DNA from: Flectonema sp. DT1601
Taxonomy: Eukaryota > Euglenozoa > Diplonemea > Diplonemida > Diplonemidae
Reading direction: 5' to 3'
Length of the DNA: 64,000 bases
Assembly (NCBI GenBank): GCA_964019425.1
Contig: OZ025845.1
Location: 496,001-560,000 of the forward strand
In this document: piece after piece, positions 25,232 to 36,092 of the stretch
How positions within the stretch are numbered: position 1 is the stretch's first letter
Layout: the number at the start of each line of letters is the position of its first letter
The notes under the pieces: generated by a model
The model's database searches: none
The model's input: only the letters and a program-made list of their open reading frames with translations
What the model was told of the DNA's origin: nothing
Made by a program: the position numbers and the translations under genes

Positions 25232-27575
25232 GACTACGTCAATACCCCTAAAAATTCGATAGTGAATTTAACACTAATAAATGACTGGTTCTTCAGCGTG
25301 TTGCGCTCTGGTGTTGGTCCAGTTTCACAGCTCAGCATCCCGCACACAATACTATTGGTCGACGGGGTAGTACACAAATGGTGGTTTACGTCAAAAAAAA
25401 ATAAAACTATATTGCAAAAAAAAAGAGACAAACTAACTACAACAGCAGTATGCAGTGAGTTATTGAAAAATCGATTATTGTCTGTGGTGGCAGTTTTGTA
25501 TGGAAATGATGGAAAGAAAGTTCACATTGATAGAAGTAATCTGCTTGACTTTATAGCAACAAAACCAACTGGGATCCTACAAGAGTTCATCGAGCCCACT
25601 GGTGACAGACCTCGAGAATTATTTTATGTTATCTGCTCAAACGGTAGACAGAAACCATCAGTAAGGAGACACAGCGCTGTTTCTTCACTAAACGCTTCGT
25701 CAATTTCTCGATGGCAGACAACTGAATCAGCTGTTCACGGCAAACCACTACTCCTTAAGTGTACCTTCTTACTAAATGCTGTCACAGCTGCCATCTCTAA
25801 CTCTGTCGAAAGTTTATTGAGTATTGAATTTGTTGTTAAGTTAACTGAAAAAGGATTCATTATTCTATACTGTCTGTCTGTGCAGCAGGCGACGACCGCT
25901 TCACGCCCGAACTTGGAAGATCAAATACAGTCACGGGAATCTCAATTATTCAGTCCGAATATTCGACTACGTCGACCAAAAAAACGTATTGAACCGGATT
26001 CGAACTTGATTAGTCAAAAGAATGATGATGATCAAGATCCTCTCAATACACTTGAACGAGGACTGGTTGAGTCGTTTTTGTTGACGAAGAAGAAGAAGAA
26101 TGATGAGACTAAGGAAGAGGATTCAAACACAACAGAAAGGATGTCAATTGGCGATTGCAGTCTGAGTGAAGTTACAAGCTGTGCGAGTAGAAGTGATGAT
26201 GATCGTGGGTTTGGATCTTTCGGAGAAATTCTGAAAACTGAAAGTCATCCATTTGGGTCTTTTCGTCATTCAATAGAACTGACTTCATCTGTCGTGAAGA
26301 AAGAGTCTCTTAATTCTGTTGGAGGAGGAGGAGGAGATACCAGTAGCGGTATTGTGAACAATCTAACTGTTGCTGTTTTAGATAAGATGGATGCTGACTG
26401 TTCTCCACCACCACCGCCACCACCACCACCACCGACATTCTCTGAATTAAGAGTTCAAATTCCCGAACAGATACCCGACGGTTGTGTGTTCGGATCTTTC
26501 AGAAAGTCAATCGACTCTCAATCACCTGTTGATAATAAAACTTCGTTTATTGTATCCGTTGGAAGCTGTGATACTTTATCACCAATTAGAGTGGTCACAC
26601 CTTCCAGGAAGAAGTCTGTTGTACCTCCCACAGAGAGAGTCGTTTCTTCACCTCTCTCACCTGTGAAGGAATCAACGAATCTTTCTGTGCTAACCAACGT
26701 GAGAAAACATTCTCTGAAGGTGGAGCTTTCTGTCGTAGCTGCCGCTGCAAAACTCCGACATCTCCGCAGCCAAAAACAAAAATCTCTCTGCAGTTCGAGT
26801 CCCTATGCTTGTCTTCCTGTAACTTCACAACCCACATGTTCGGATCCAACATCTCCAAAGAGAATTATCAATTCTCTTTGGAATTCTGGTAGTGTAGTAC
26901 CTCGCAAAACATCAGCGTGGATAGTGAAGAAACAACCCATGACAGAAACAGATGAGATCCCAACCAGTAAAGAGTCTCTTGTATTGAAGAAGGTTCTGTC
27001 TGTTACCAAAACAAGACCGAAGAAGGAACCACCACCTGGTGGGGATGTTAAAAAATGTGAACAGAAATTAAAAACAAATCGAAGCAGACGGGTTGTTACT
27101 GCGACACCGAGGACGTTTCTTAAGAAACAACAAAGTGTTAAAGAGGTACATGAGAGAAGGCAATCAAAGAGTCGAGAGAAAGTCATTCGAAGACAACCGT
27201 CTGTGTTGCTGTCTGATTTGAGACTACAGCAGACGGAATTAAAAAGGTTACTGGCGGGGGGTAGCGATGATCAGAAAACTATTTCTGAGAAGTCCTCTCA
27301 CACAACACGGGAATGGAATTATTGCGAAGACATATCTGAACAGTTGTCTCATTCTACTCCACGACCTGCTTTCTTTAATACTATCGACTTTGAGAACAGA
27401 AAAAGGTCTTCAGTCGATAGCAGAAAGAGAACCGTCGTAATCGTTGACCAGCACCCTTCTGAAGCTAAGAGTAAGAAACCTGATGATTTAAGTATGAGGG
27501 AAACTTTTTTTTTTTTTAAAAAGTATTGTAAGAACATTACACGCAAACCTCCGACTCTTTTTTATCGGTTTTCGT

Positions 27576-27606
<31 letters not shown>

Positions 27607-28520
27607 ACAAAACAGCCATCAGATTCGGATCTGTAGTTGAAAGTGTCGATGGTGACTTGTCCCCATCGACGAATGTTAAGAATCAGTCTGACGACGTCCT
27701 TCGAATCCGCAACCCAGTTCGACGAGCAACAGTAAAAGATCTCCTCCTCTCTTCTTATATTGGTAATTGTGATACTAACCCGACTGTTGGACGTCGGATT
27801 AGTGATTCTCATCTGCACGTATTCGGTGATGACTCCGACCTCCCAATTGGAAGCCCAAGAAAGGCATTCGAAACAAGAAAACTATCAATTGCGAATATAT
27901 CAAAGTTAAACAGACATTCATCTTGTGTTTCTTGGACTGGGTTTTCTGAGAAATCGGAACCGAATTCAGTTGACTTACCGAGTGATGAGAGCAGCGATGA
28001 TTCTTTAGACATTGGTTTGGAGTCTTCTGGGATTAGGTCGTTGTCGGATAGTCTTAGTGACGTTGATGGTGAACAAAATGAACTGAAAACAACTGAAGTA
28101 CCAGCCATTGAAATTCCAAACGAACACCTGCTACTCCCCTACTCCGTTGGAGACACAGTCGTCGTTGTTAAGGATGTTGATTTTGCTCGACAACTGGCAG
28201 TTGAAAAAAGACTTCCTTGGCATCCAGACATGTCAGTCCATTGTGGTAAATCTTGTACAGTCCTCGACGTCACTCCGACGTCGGTTCTTCTCAGTCATGC
28301 TGGACGTGCTTGGACGTGGCCTCCGAATGCCGTGTCAACACCAACAGATTACCTTCTTGAGGGAATGCCCTCATCAGTTATTCAATCAGTGATTAGAAAT
28401 GTTGGGATTTTCACTTGGTCATCATGGGGATGCGACTCGAAACTAGCAGCTGTTCTCACCCATCAAAAGAAACAACCTGTTCCACTACTACACATCAATG
28501 CCGTCGGTAAAATAATGTGA
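25232..28520 (+). CDS. Large disordered protein with C-terminal Mind-bomb-type SH3 repeat (start codon unresolved)
   Basis: The open frame runs from the acceptor ending at 25231 to 27491, then 27616-28520. The intron 27492-27615 has a GTATGA donor, and the joined frame gives about 1,050 residues. No in-frame ATG exists before 26141, although the early part looks conserved (IPHTILLVDGVVHKWWF, PTGILQEFIEPTGDRPRELF). The middle is Ser/Lys-rich with a polyPro run. Near the C-terminus YSVGDTVVVVKDVDFARQLA...LPWHPDMSVHCGKSCTVLDV and a following RAWTWPPNAV fit the Mind-bomb SH3 repeat family, a protein-interaction module in ubiquitin ligases and scaffolds. No RING is seen. The true start needs an upstream exon or an AUG supplied by a leader. 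Confidence 0.6.
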
Positions 28521-28881
28521 ACATTTGATTATTATTATCAAAGTTTGTTGTAATATGTAATCTCATAAAGCCACTAATCATTTTCTAAAAGACGCTGAAA
28601 AAGCGTCTTGTTAACTACTTACACTACAGAGTGACCAGAGAGAGTTTTTTTTTTTTTTTTTTTTTGCAAGAAAATGAATGTTGGGGCAGCACACGTAAAC
28701 CTCATTCAGCTTTTATTAGTTTAAGACGGTTCACAGTTTCACAAATTGGTATTTATTTTTGTTCGTATCTGTAGTTTCTCATTTTGGGAGAGGATGTCAG
28801 GCGGGCATCTTATTCTTAATGTCATTGTTCTGGTTGTTTATTTTATGATATTTTTGCACCAGGCAAGCGAACACCACTACA
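28521..28881. other. Intergenic with perfect hairpin and a dispersed repeat
   Basis: At 28589-28609 AAGACGCT-GAAAA-AGCGTCTT forms a perfect 8-bp stem, possibly a 3'-end or processing signal for the upstream gene. At 28678-28745 (GGGGCAGCACACGTAAACCTC) lies a segment that recurs in reverse orientation at 44944-45011. A CACCAG acceptor ends at 28862. Confidence 0.55.
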
Positions 28882-30035
28882 ATGGGAAAATGTATTTTGG
28901 CGCAGAGAAGGGGTGCGGGTTCCGTGTTCACCGCTCACGTCCACAAGCGTAAGGTATGAAAGAGTCTTATTAAGTTGTTGAAGACGAACTGAACTTTGAA
29001 AGTAAAACAAACCAAACCAAAACACTAACAGGGAGCCGCCAAATTGAGACCTCTCGACTTCGGAGAGCGTCGTGGGTTCGTCAAGGGTACGATCAAGGAA
29101 GTAGTCCACGACTCTGGTCGTGGAGCCCCAATTGCGTTGGTTCAGTTCCGTCACCCATACAAGTTCAAGAGAATTCAAACCCGTATGATTGCCGTTGAGG
29201 GTATGCAGACCGGTCAGTTCGTCTACTGCGGAAAGCGTGCCGAGTTGGCGATCGGAAACTGTCTTCCTCTTAAGATGGTTCCAGAAGGTTCAATTGTCTG
29301 CAACGTTGAGTTGAAGACTGGTGACCGTGGATCCCTTGTATGTTGTTGTTCTGCTTATCACTTTTCAAAACTGTTCAAAAAATGATCACTCAAAAAAAAA
29401 AACTTCACAACACAGGCCCGTGCATCAGGAGAGTACTGCATTGTCATCTCCCACCTTCCAGAGCAGGAGAGAACCAGAATCAAGTTGCCATCCGGTGAGA
29501 AGAAGTCAATCTCATGGAACTGCAGAGCCATGGTTGGAATCATCGCTGGAGGAGGTCGTACCGAGAAGCCTATGCTTAAGGCCGGAGCCGCCCACTACCG
29601 TTACAAGGCCAAGAGAAAGTGCTGGCCAACCATTAGAGGTGTAGCTCGTAACCCTGTAGAGCATCCCCACGGAGGAGGTAACCATCAGCACATTGGTCAC
29701 CCTTCGACTGTTCAGAGAGCTTGTCCTCCAGGACAGAAGGTATGATTTCATTTTATTTTTTGCACCGACGAAGTCGGAGAAGAAACTATTCAGATTAAGA
29801 GCCGTTATTTACTATGTCATGTTATCTATTTCCCTGTGCGCCAGTAACACTAGCTGCGATCAACAAAATATAAGGCTGCTTATCTGAATGGTTTTAAAAC
29901 TCTCGTTGGCTGCTATTTTACAATGAAAAAAAAAAAAACAACAAAAAAAACTAAAAACAGGCCGGTCTCATTGCCGCCCGTCGTACTGGACGTCACCGTG
30001 GTGGACAGAAGACCCAGGGTAAGGAAGGTAAATAA
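28882..30035 (+). CDS. RPL8: 60S ribosomal protein L8 (uL2), copy 1
   Basis: Exons 28882-28953, 29032-29337, 29416-29739 and 29961-30035 encode 258 residues, the usual eukaryotic length. The start [20 protein letters not shown], the central [19 protein letters not shown] and the C-terminal [19 protein letters not shown] and [15 protein letters not shown] are hallmark uL2 blocks. The [10 protein letters not shown] loop reaches the peptidyl-transferase centre of the large subunit. Donors are GTATGA, GTATGT and GTATGA. Its third intron is about 130 bp longer than that of copy 2 because it carries a hairpin element (29759-29893). The ATG lies 19 nt after an acceptor. Confidence 0.95.
29759..29893 (+). 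mobile_element. ~130-nt hairpin element (copy in RPL8 intron)
   Basis: It starts GCACCGACGAAGTCGGAG, where CCGAC-GAA-GTCGG is a perfect hairpin, and continues AAGAAACTATTCAGATTAAG. It ends ATATAAGGCT...TATCTGAATGG, which pairs with the ATTCAGAT...AGAGCC stretch into a ~15-bp stem. The tandem RPL8 copy lacks it, so this is an insertion. Other copies lie near 41438, 57217 and 59287 (reverse), with a 3' half near 38715. Confidence 0.75.
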
Positions 30036-30383
30036 GTACTAGGTCAGTAGTAAGTACTTAGGCTACTCATTTTCTTTTTTTTAAAGAAAAGTTATATCAG
30101 ATTGTCAAAGAAGGAGGCTTTTTTAAAATTCTCTTTTGTTTTAATCATTTCTTCTCTTGTATTCTCTCACAGTAAGTAGACTACACACTTATAATGCGAG
30201 TAGAAGTAAAGAAGGAAAGGATGTCGACTTGACTTTCGAGTCATCTCCTCGACAGTGAGGTCACAGCACAGAGAGAGTACGACTTCTATTGCATAAACGT
30301 TGTGGGTACAACGTGGAAATATAAAAGTGGTTGTTTTATTTATTTATTTCCCTTGCCTAACAGCTTAAGGAAAAAAACACACA
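30036..30383. other. Intergenic between RPL8 copies
   Basis: The flanks of the two RPL8 copies are unrelated outside the gene. This stretch ends in a CCTAACAG acceptor at 30363, 20 nt before the next ATG. No gene or repeat is recognised. Confidence 0.5.
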
Positions 30384-31400
30384 ATGGGAAAATGTATTTT
30401 GGCGCAGAGAAGGGGTGCGGGTTCCGTGTTCACCGCTCACGTCCACAAGCGTAAGGTATGAAAGAGTCTTATTAACTTGTTGAAGACGTACTGAACTTTG
30501 AAAGTAAAACAAACCAAACCAAAACACTAAACAGGGAGCCGCCAAATTGAGACCTCTCGACTTCGGAGAGCGTCGTGGGTTCGTCAAGGGTACGATCAAG
30601 GAAGTAGTCCACGACTCTGGTCGTGGAGCCCCAATTGCGTTGGTTCAGTTCCGTCACCCATACAAGTTCAAGAGAATTCAAACCCGTATGATTGCCGTTG
30701 AGGGTATGCAGACCGGTCAGTTCGTCTACTGCGGAAAGCGTGCCGAGTTGGCGATCGGAAACTGTCTTCCTCTTAAGATGGTTCCAGAAGGTTCAATTGT
30801 CTGCAACGTTGAGTTGAAGACTGGTGACCGTGGATCCCTTGTATGTTGTTGTTCTGCTTATCACTTTTCAAAACTGTTCAAAAAATGATCACTCAAAAAA
30901 AAAACTTCACAACACAGGCCCGTGCATCAGGAGAGTACTGCATTGTCATCTCCCACCTTCCAGAGCAGGAGAGAACCAGAATCAAGTTGCCATCCGGTGA
31001 GAAGAAGTCAATCTCATGGAACTGCAGAGCCATGGTTGGAATCATCGCTGGAGGAGGTCGTACCGAGAAGCCTATGCTTAAGGCCGGAGCCGCCCACTAC
31101 CGTTACAAGGCCAAGAGAAAGTGCTGGCCAACCATTAGAGGTGTAGCTCGTAACCCTGTAGAGCATCCCCACGGAGGAGGTAACCATCAGCACATTGGTC
31201 ACCCTTCGACTGTTCAGAGAGCTTGTCCTCCAGGACAGAAGGTATGATTTTATTTTATTTTGTTTTTAAACTTTTGCCTGGCTGCTATTTTACAATGAAA
31301 AAAAAAACAAAAAAACTAAAAACAGGCCGGTCTCATTGCCGCCCGTCGTACTGGACGTCACCGTGGTGGACAGAAGACCCAGGGTAAGGAAGGTAAATAA
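30384..31400 (+). CDS. RPL8: 60S ribosomal protein L8 (uL2), copy 2
   Basis: Exons 30384-30455, 30535-30840, 30918-31241 and 31326-31400 encode the same 258-residue protein as copy 1. I see no coding difference by eye, and introns 1 and 2 differ by only a few bases. Intron 3 (31242-31325) is short because it lacks the hairpin element, which makes it the pre-insertion state. The identical coding sequence and unlike flanks point to recent duplication or gene conversion, a common way of raising ribosomal protein dosage in directional gene clusters. Confidence 0.95.
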
Positions 31401-31700
31401 GCTTGTAGCTAGGATTTTCACTACCACTGTTGTGTATTTTTTCCTTAAAATAAAGCTATTAGTTATCACAGTGATGACCAATGGGTAGCGGGAATCACTG
31501 TGGAGAAACTGGAATGGGAAAAAAAAAAAAAAACATCAAAAAAAAAAAAAAAAAAAAAAAGAAAAGAAAAGAACGCCTGTCAATAATCATCGTGTCAGCT
31601 TGTGACGATTATTTATCTTGATGTTGTGAAATCATTTTCAATTTTTTTTAAATTTTTTTTTTTTTTTTTTTTTTTTGTTCACAGAGAAAACGACATCACC
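31401..31700. other. Intergenic, poly(A)/poly(T)-rich
   Basis: Two long A runs and a T run flank a CAATAATCATCGTGTCAGCT...TGACGATTATT inverted pair (about 31580-31613) that could fold. A TTGTTCACAG acceptor ends at 31684. Confidence 0.45.
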
Positions 31701-32082
31701 ATGAGATACATTGCAGCATACCTGTTGGCCCAGGTCTCCAACGAGTCCCCAACTGAGAAGGATGTTAAGAAAATCATCACCGCCGTCGGTGGAGAATGTG
31801 ATGACTCAAAGTTGAAGGAACTCTTCGCCCAGTTGGAAGGAAAGGACATCAAGGAACTCATCGCTGAGGGAACCAAGAAGATGGCCAGCTGTGGAGGAGG
31901 AGGTGGTGGTGGTGCTGCCCCAGCTGCTGAGAAGAAGGATGCTCCAGCTGCCGCTGCGGTATGTTTTTTTATCAATTTAACTTACGTGATGTTATCTCTT
32001 TTCTCAAATTAATTAAAAACAGGCCGCCCCTGCTGAGGAATCCGAGGACGGTGACATGGGTGACTTCGGTCTCTTTGACTAA
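31701..32082 (+). CDS. RPLP2: 60S acidic ribosomal protein P2, copy 1
   Basis: Exons 31701-31958 and 32023-32082 encode 105 residues. The N-terminal helical dimerisation domain reads MRYIAAYLLAQVSNESPTEK. A Gly/Ala/Lys-rich hinge follows, and the universal stalk tail is an acidic EESEDGDMGDFGLFD. P1/P2 heterodimers form the ribosomal stalk that recruits elongation factors, and the FGLFD end is the factor- and ricin-binding tail. The intron begins GTATGT and falls in the Ala hinge between residues 86 and 87. The ATG lies 16 nt after an acceptor. Confidence 0.95.
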
Positions 32083-32421
32083 GACCACAATCAATCACGG
32101 CAGTTATATTGAAAAAGATTTCTGTTGTAGCTGCTCAGTGTTTCCTCCCCTTTCTGCTTGCACGACTTGGTTGACGTAGTGTTGTTTATTTAAAAAAGAT
32201 TTTTTTTTTAAAAAAAATGAATATCGTGCTTGCTGCTGGGTGGTGGTGGTTCAAAAAAACAATCACAAATCTGATTTAATTTACTTCACATTTTTATTAC
32301 AGCGTTGATTCAATGAGGTCACTGAGAGTGGTACGAGTTTTATTTTTACTTTTGAAGGAAGTGTTCATTATTATTATTATTATTATTTTTTAATTTATCA
32401 GATTCTACGAGCACTACCGAT
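32083..32421. other. Intergenic between P2 copies 1 and 2
   Basis: T-rich, with a short (ATT)n run near 32370. The 5' leader is unlike that of the other P2 copies apart from the terminal acceptor (TTATCAG ending 32401). No gene is seen. Confidence 0.5.
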
Positions 32422-32804
32422 ATGAGATACATTGCAGCATACCTGTTGGCCCAGGTCTCCAACGAGTCCCCAACTGAGAAGGATGTTAAGAAAATCATCA
32501 CCGCCGTCGGTGGAGAATGTGATGACTCAAAGTTGAAGGAACTCTTCGCCCAGTTGGAAGGAAAGGACATCAAGGAACTCATCGCTGAGGGAACCAAGAA
32601 GATGGCCAGCTGTGGAGGAGGAGGTGGTGGTGGTGCTGCCCCAGCTGCTGAGAAGAAGGATGCTCCAGCTGCCGCTGCGGTATGTTTTTTTTATCAATTT
32701 AACTTACGTGATGTTATCTCTTTTCTCAAATTAATTAAAAACAGGCCGCCCCTGCTGAGGAATCCGAGGACGGTGACATGGGTGACTTCGGTCTCTTTGA
32801 CTAA
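32422..32804 (+). CDS. RPLP2: 60S acidic ribosomal protein P2, copy 2
   Basis: Exons 32422-32679 and 32745-32804 give the same 105-residue stalk protein as copy 1. The intron matches copy 1 but for one extra T. Homology with copy 3 continues just past the stop (GCCCCAGGCCCTCT), whereas copy 1 diverges at the stop codon, so copies 2 and 3 share the most recent exchange. The ATG is 20 nt after the acceptor. Confidence 0.95.
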
Positions 32805-33123
32805 GCCCCAGGCCCTCTGATATAAATAGTAGAGATATATTGGATTGTGCTCGGTTTCTTTATTTTTTTTTGATTTTTTTTTAAAGACACCCTCATTTGG
32901 GGGTAGGAGAAAGGAAAAAAATAAAAAAAATAAAAGATAAATTCAAAAAAAAAAATAAAAAAGATTACTCTAAGGTATTGTATAAAGTGAAATTAACTTC
33001 TCTTTTTCTTTATCGACAGACATTGACATGTTGTAAGTAGACCAGAAAAGGTGAGTGAGTCTAACTTGTTGAATTTCAGTACTCTTGTTATTTTCATTCA
33101 CGCAGAACCCTCCCCAGTTAAAA
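32805..33123. other. Intergenic between P2 copies 2 and 3
   Basis: A/T-rich DNA without a gene. A CATTCACGCAG acceptor ends at 33105. Confidence 0.5.
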
Positions 33124-33506
33124 ATGAGATACATTGCAGCATACCTGTTGGCCCAGGTCTCCAACGAGTCCCCAACTGAGAAGGATGTTAAGAAAATCAT
33201 CACCGCCGTCGGTGGAGAATGTGATGACTCAAAGTTGAAGGAACTCTTCGCCCAGTTGGAAGGAAAGGACATCAAGGAACTCATCGCTGAGGGAACCAAG
33301 AAGATGGCCAGCTGTGGAGGAGGAGGTGGTGGTGGTGCTGCCCCAGCTGCTGAGAAGAAGGATGCTCCAGCTGCCGCTGCGGTATGTTTTTTTATCAATT
33401 TAACTTACGTGATGTTATCTTTTTATTTCAAATTAATTAAAAACAGGCCGCCCCTGCTGAGGAATCCGAGGACGGTGACATGGGTGACTTCGGTCTCTTT
33501 GACTAA
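33124..33506 (+). CDS. RPLP2: 60S acidic ribosomal protein P2, copy 3
   Basis: Exons 33124-33381 and 33447-33506 encode the same 105 residues. The intron differs from copy 2 in a small block (TTTTTATTTC for CTCTTTTCTC). The ATG is 18 nt after the acceptor. Three identical copies in 1.8 kb, with unlike intergenic DNA, suggest ongoing homogenisation of the transcribed parts. Confidence 0.95.
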
Positions 33507-34819
33507 GCCCCAGGCCCTCTAGACTACAAAAGAAGTCTTATTAAAGTAGATGATTTTGATACAATGAAAAAAAACAAAAAAAAAAAAAAGCAATAACAAA
33601 AAAAAAAAAAAACAAAAACAAAAAAATAATTTGCAACACTCCTACAGCAACCCTGTGGTTTATTAGCAAAGGCAATGTTTTTTGTGCATAACTACCTTAG
33701 TTACGATCACAAAGGAAAGCAAATCTCGTGCATTGGCAGCTGATTGGGAGGTAAGTTTGGGATTGGAGGAATAGTTTTCAATGCGACATCGACAACAACA
33801 ACACCAAATGGGGGAGGAGTTTAATAAAAGAAGAAACTAAGCAAAAACCTAGCCTACTCTTTTTTTTATTTTTTTTTTTAAATATGAGAGTAAGCAAAAG
33901 GTTGAAGCGTGGCTTCGAATCTTTATGCCGATCGTGTGCCCTCCAACTCCCCAACACAGTCCTGTCCCACAGCAATCCATACTACCAGCCTCTTGTCACT
34001 GAGCTTGTTGTGTCCTCGGAGAAGAACGAATTATTAATTATTTTTTTTATTTTAACATCAACAGACAGCATCAACGATGTTCTTAAGGAGTATCGATGAA
34101 ATAAGGAACTTGTTGTAGAGCGCAGTTGATACTTTTCGTCAGCTTTCGTTTTCACCCCCCTCTTCAACATAACAAAATCGACGTTGATTCCCTCCCAATG
34201 ATTTCCTTGATGTTTATACCAACTACCCTACCGGCATTGTTTTGGTTATGTACGAGTTGTTGTTACGTTATCAGCTGCTACTCTGAAATGGAAAACAATC
34301 TTTCTCTACTCTAAACAGTTGGTCAGGTGACGCAATTCAAGTGGCGCGCCGATGAGTGGGGTGTGTGTGTGTGTGTTGTTGGGGGCTATATGGGGTTACT
34401 TAAAATTATTAATTTCTCACTTTAAATTAATCTCATCGCTGCGGAGAAATGATTTTGTGATAACTACTTTTGGTAGTTTCTTAGGAAGTTGTGGACTTGA
34501 GTTGTAGTTCTGTTCAAATTGATGGCTTTGCAGGTCTGAAGCGCTCACGCAATTACTTTTATTTTTGATTGGCTCACTGGATAGAAAAGATGGGTGTTTT
34601 TAGTTGCGAGTCACTCGCAGCAGTCAACATCGTTCCTGACGATTTCACCCGTCGGGTTTAGAGCGCGTAAAGCTTCTTTATTCTTTTTATAAATTGCCGA
34701 ACCTTAACACAGCGGGGGATCGATTTGTTTTATAATATTGTGATCTAATCGATATTTATACTTGTCACGTAAATTAAACTTCTGTTTCCCTCCCTTCAGT
34801 ATTTACTCAAAAGAAAACA
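33507..34819. other. 1.3-kb intergenic; one doubtful 71-codon ORF
   Basis: The frame 33884-34099 (MRVSKRLKRGFESLC..., with a hydrophobic run LLIIFFIL) starts after a poly(T) tract, and a weak acceptor-like CCTAG lies upstream. I do not recognise it and rate it about one in four to be real. A (GT)n run occurs near 34363. The last 50 bases match the upstream region of the second LRR gene and contain its acceptor (CCCTCCCTTCAG, ending 34799). Confidence 0.4.
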
Positions 34820-35662
34820 ATGCAGGTTTCTGTGACGTATCTGGATCTGGGACTCCCGACTGTGTCATTCACAGCTGATGCTGATTCTCTTGTGAGCGAC
34901 GTGTTGACTGCGGCTGCTGAGGAATGGGACATCGATCCAGAGGAAGTAGAACTGTCGTTCGCTGGTGAGCTTCTTTGTGAAACTGGGAGGCTGGCTGCTC
35001 ACGGAGTAGGTCCGAACGCCGAGTTGGAGGTGGTGAGGAAACGGTTTCGGTTGTATGGTTTTAGCTGGCTTATCGATGAGGCTAAGCGAGAAGAGCTGCT
35101 TCGCAGGTTAGCTGTCGGTGAGGAAGAATGCCTTCACCTGGACACTCCCACATTCTCAAAGAGAGGTTGCGTTAGTCTTGTCGGTGAGTTGGTACCTCCG
35201 ATAGTCGAATCGATTTCATTCTGCAATTCAAATACAGAAATCACAGTCATCGCAAGAAACTTCTTACGAGATTGTTCTTCCCTCGCTGTACTTGACCTTG
35301 CAAGTCTGAGTAGTTTGACTACTATCGAAGGTGCGTTTTTAGTAGGCTGTTCCTCGTTGACTTCACTTAACCTCTCTGATGATTGTCGCTTAACTAGTAT
35401 TGGAGGAGCTTTCTTAGCAAGCTGTTCTTCTATCACATCACTTAACCTTTCTGGTCTTGGAAGTGTTATAGATATTGGTCCTCTGTTTTTGGCTTTCTGT
35501 TTTTCAATAACTACACTTGATCTCAGCAATCTCAGTGCGGTTGTTAACATCTCGAGTCAGTTTCTTGAAGGGTGCGATGGTCTCAGATCAATACAGCTTC
35601 CTGATAAGAATAAATCTCTCTTTTTAGAGAAGTCTGAAGTTGTGAGAAACCTGATTAGATAA
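34820..35662 (+). CDS. Ubiquitin-like + BspA-type leucine-rich-repeat protein, copy 1
   Basis: 280 residues, no intron. Residues 1-75 have a ubiquitin-like pattern (MQVSVTYLDLGLPTVSF, SLVSDVLTAAAEEW, VELSFAGELLCETGRL, GPNAELEVV). A short helical linker (WLIDEAKREELLRRLAVG) follows, then about five LRRs of about 23 residues of the form FL..CSSLTSLNLS.L..LT.IGG, like the BspA/LRR_5 class. The function is not known; ubiquitin-like plus LRR proteins may be adaptors. The N-terminal ~95 residues are almost identical to copy 2, while the LRR part differs strongly, so the repeat half evolves much faster. The ATG lies 20 nt after the acceptor. Confidence 0.75.
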   Translation: MQVSVTYLDLGLPTVSFTADADSLVSDVLTAAAEEWDIDPEEVELSFAGELLCETGRLAAHGVGPNAELEVVRKRFRLYGFSWLIDEAKREELLRRLAVGEEECLHLDTPTFSKRGCVSLVGELVPPIVESISFCNSNTEITVIARNFLRDCSSLAVLDLASLSSLTTIEGAFLVGCSSLTSLNLSDDCRLTSIGGAFLASCSSITSLNLSGLGSVIDIGPLFLAFCFSITTLDLSNLSAVVNISSQFLEGCDGLRSIQLPDKNKSLFLEKSEVVRNLIR

Positions 35663-35751
35663 TCTGGTGTCTTTTTAAATGAAGTATTGTACCTATCGTG
35701 AGCAAGGCATTTCACTCTTTTTTTTTTTTTTTTTTGCTTTGCTTTAAAATC

Positions 35752-35792
<41 letters not shown>

Positions 35793-36092
35793 ATGTTCAA
35801 CAATATTACCTCTCTTTACCTTTCAAGTCTTCAGTGGTGTTTCAAGTAAGGAATGAACGAAATAAAGTAATTGCCGCTGATGGTTTCGGAATAATTCTGA
35901 TAGTTCTGTTTCCTTCAAAATGCCAGACAGTTGCTTTCCGCAATTCAAAATTCCAACAACAGTCATGTATTCGTTACCACTATCGGAATTAAGTTTTTGT
36001 ATCGTTGTTCACAAATCACTGTTCTTGACCTTTCATGTCACCTAAATTAAACTTCTGTTTCCCTCCCTTCAGTCTTTACACGAAAGAAAACA
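35663..36092. other. Intergenic between the LRR genes
   Basis: A poly(T)/poly(A) inverted block at about 35718-35790 could form a long A-T hairpin. The last ~50 bases (AAATTAAACTTCTGTTTCCC onward) match the leader of copy 1, showing that the duplication unit includes the acceptor. Confidence 0.55.

Noticed and set aside
29759-29893. Hammerhead ribozyme in the ~130-nt element
   Set aside because: GAAAC is present, but the CUGANGA core is absent in all copies read.
33900-33930. tRNA-like B box (GGCTTCGAATCTTTATGCC)
   Set aside because: No A box at the right distance and no acceptor-stem pairing. I found no convincing tRNA in the window.
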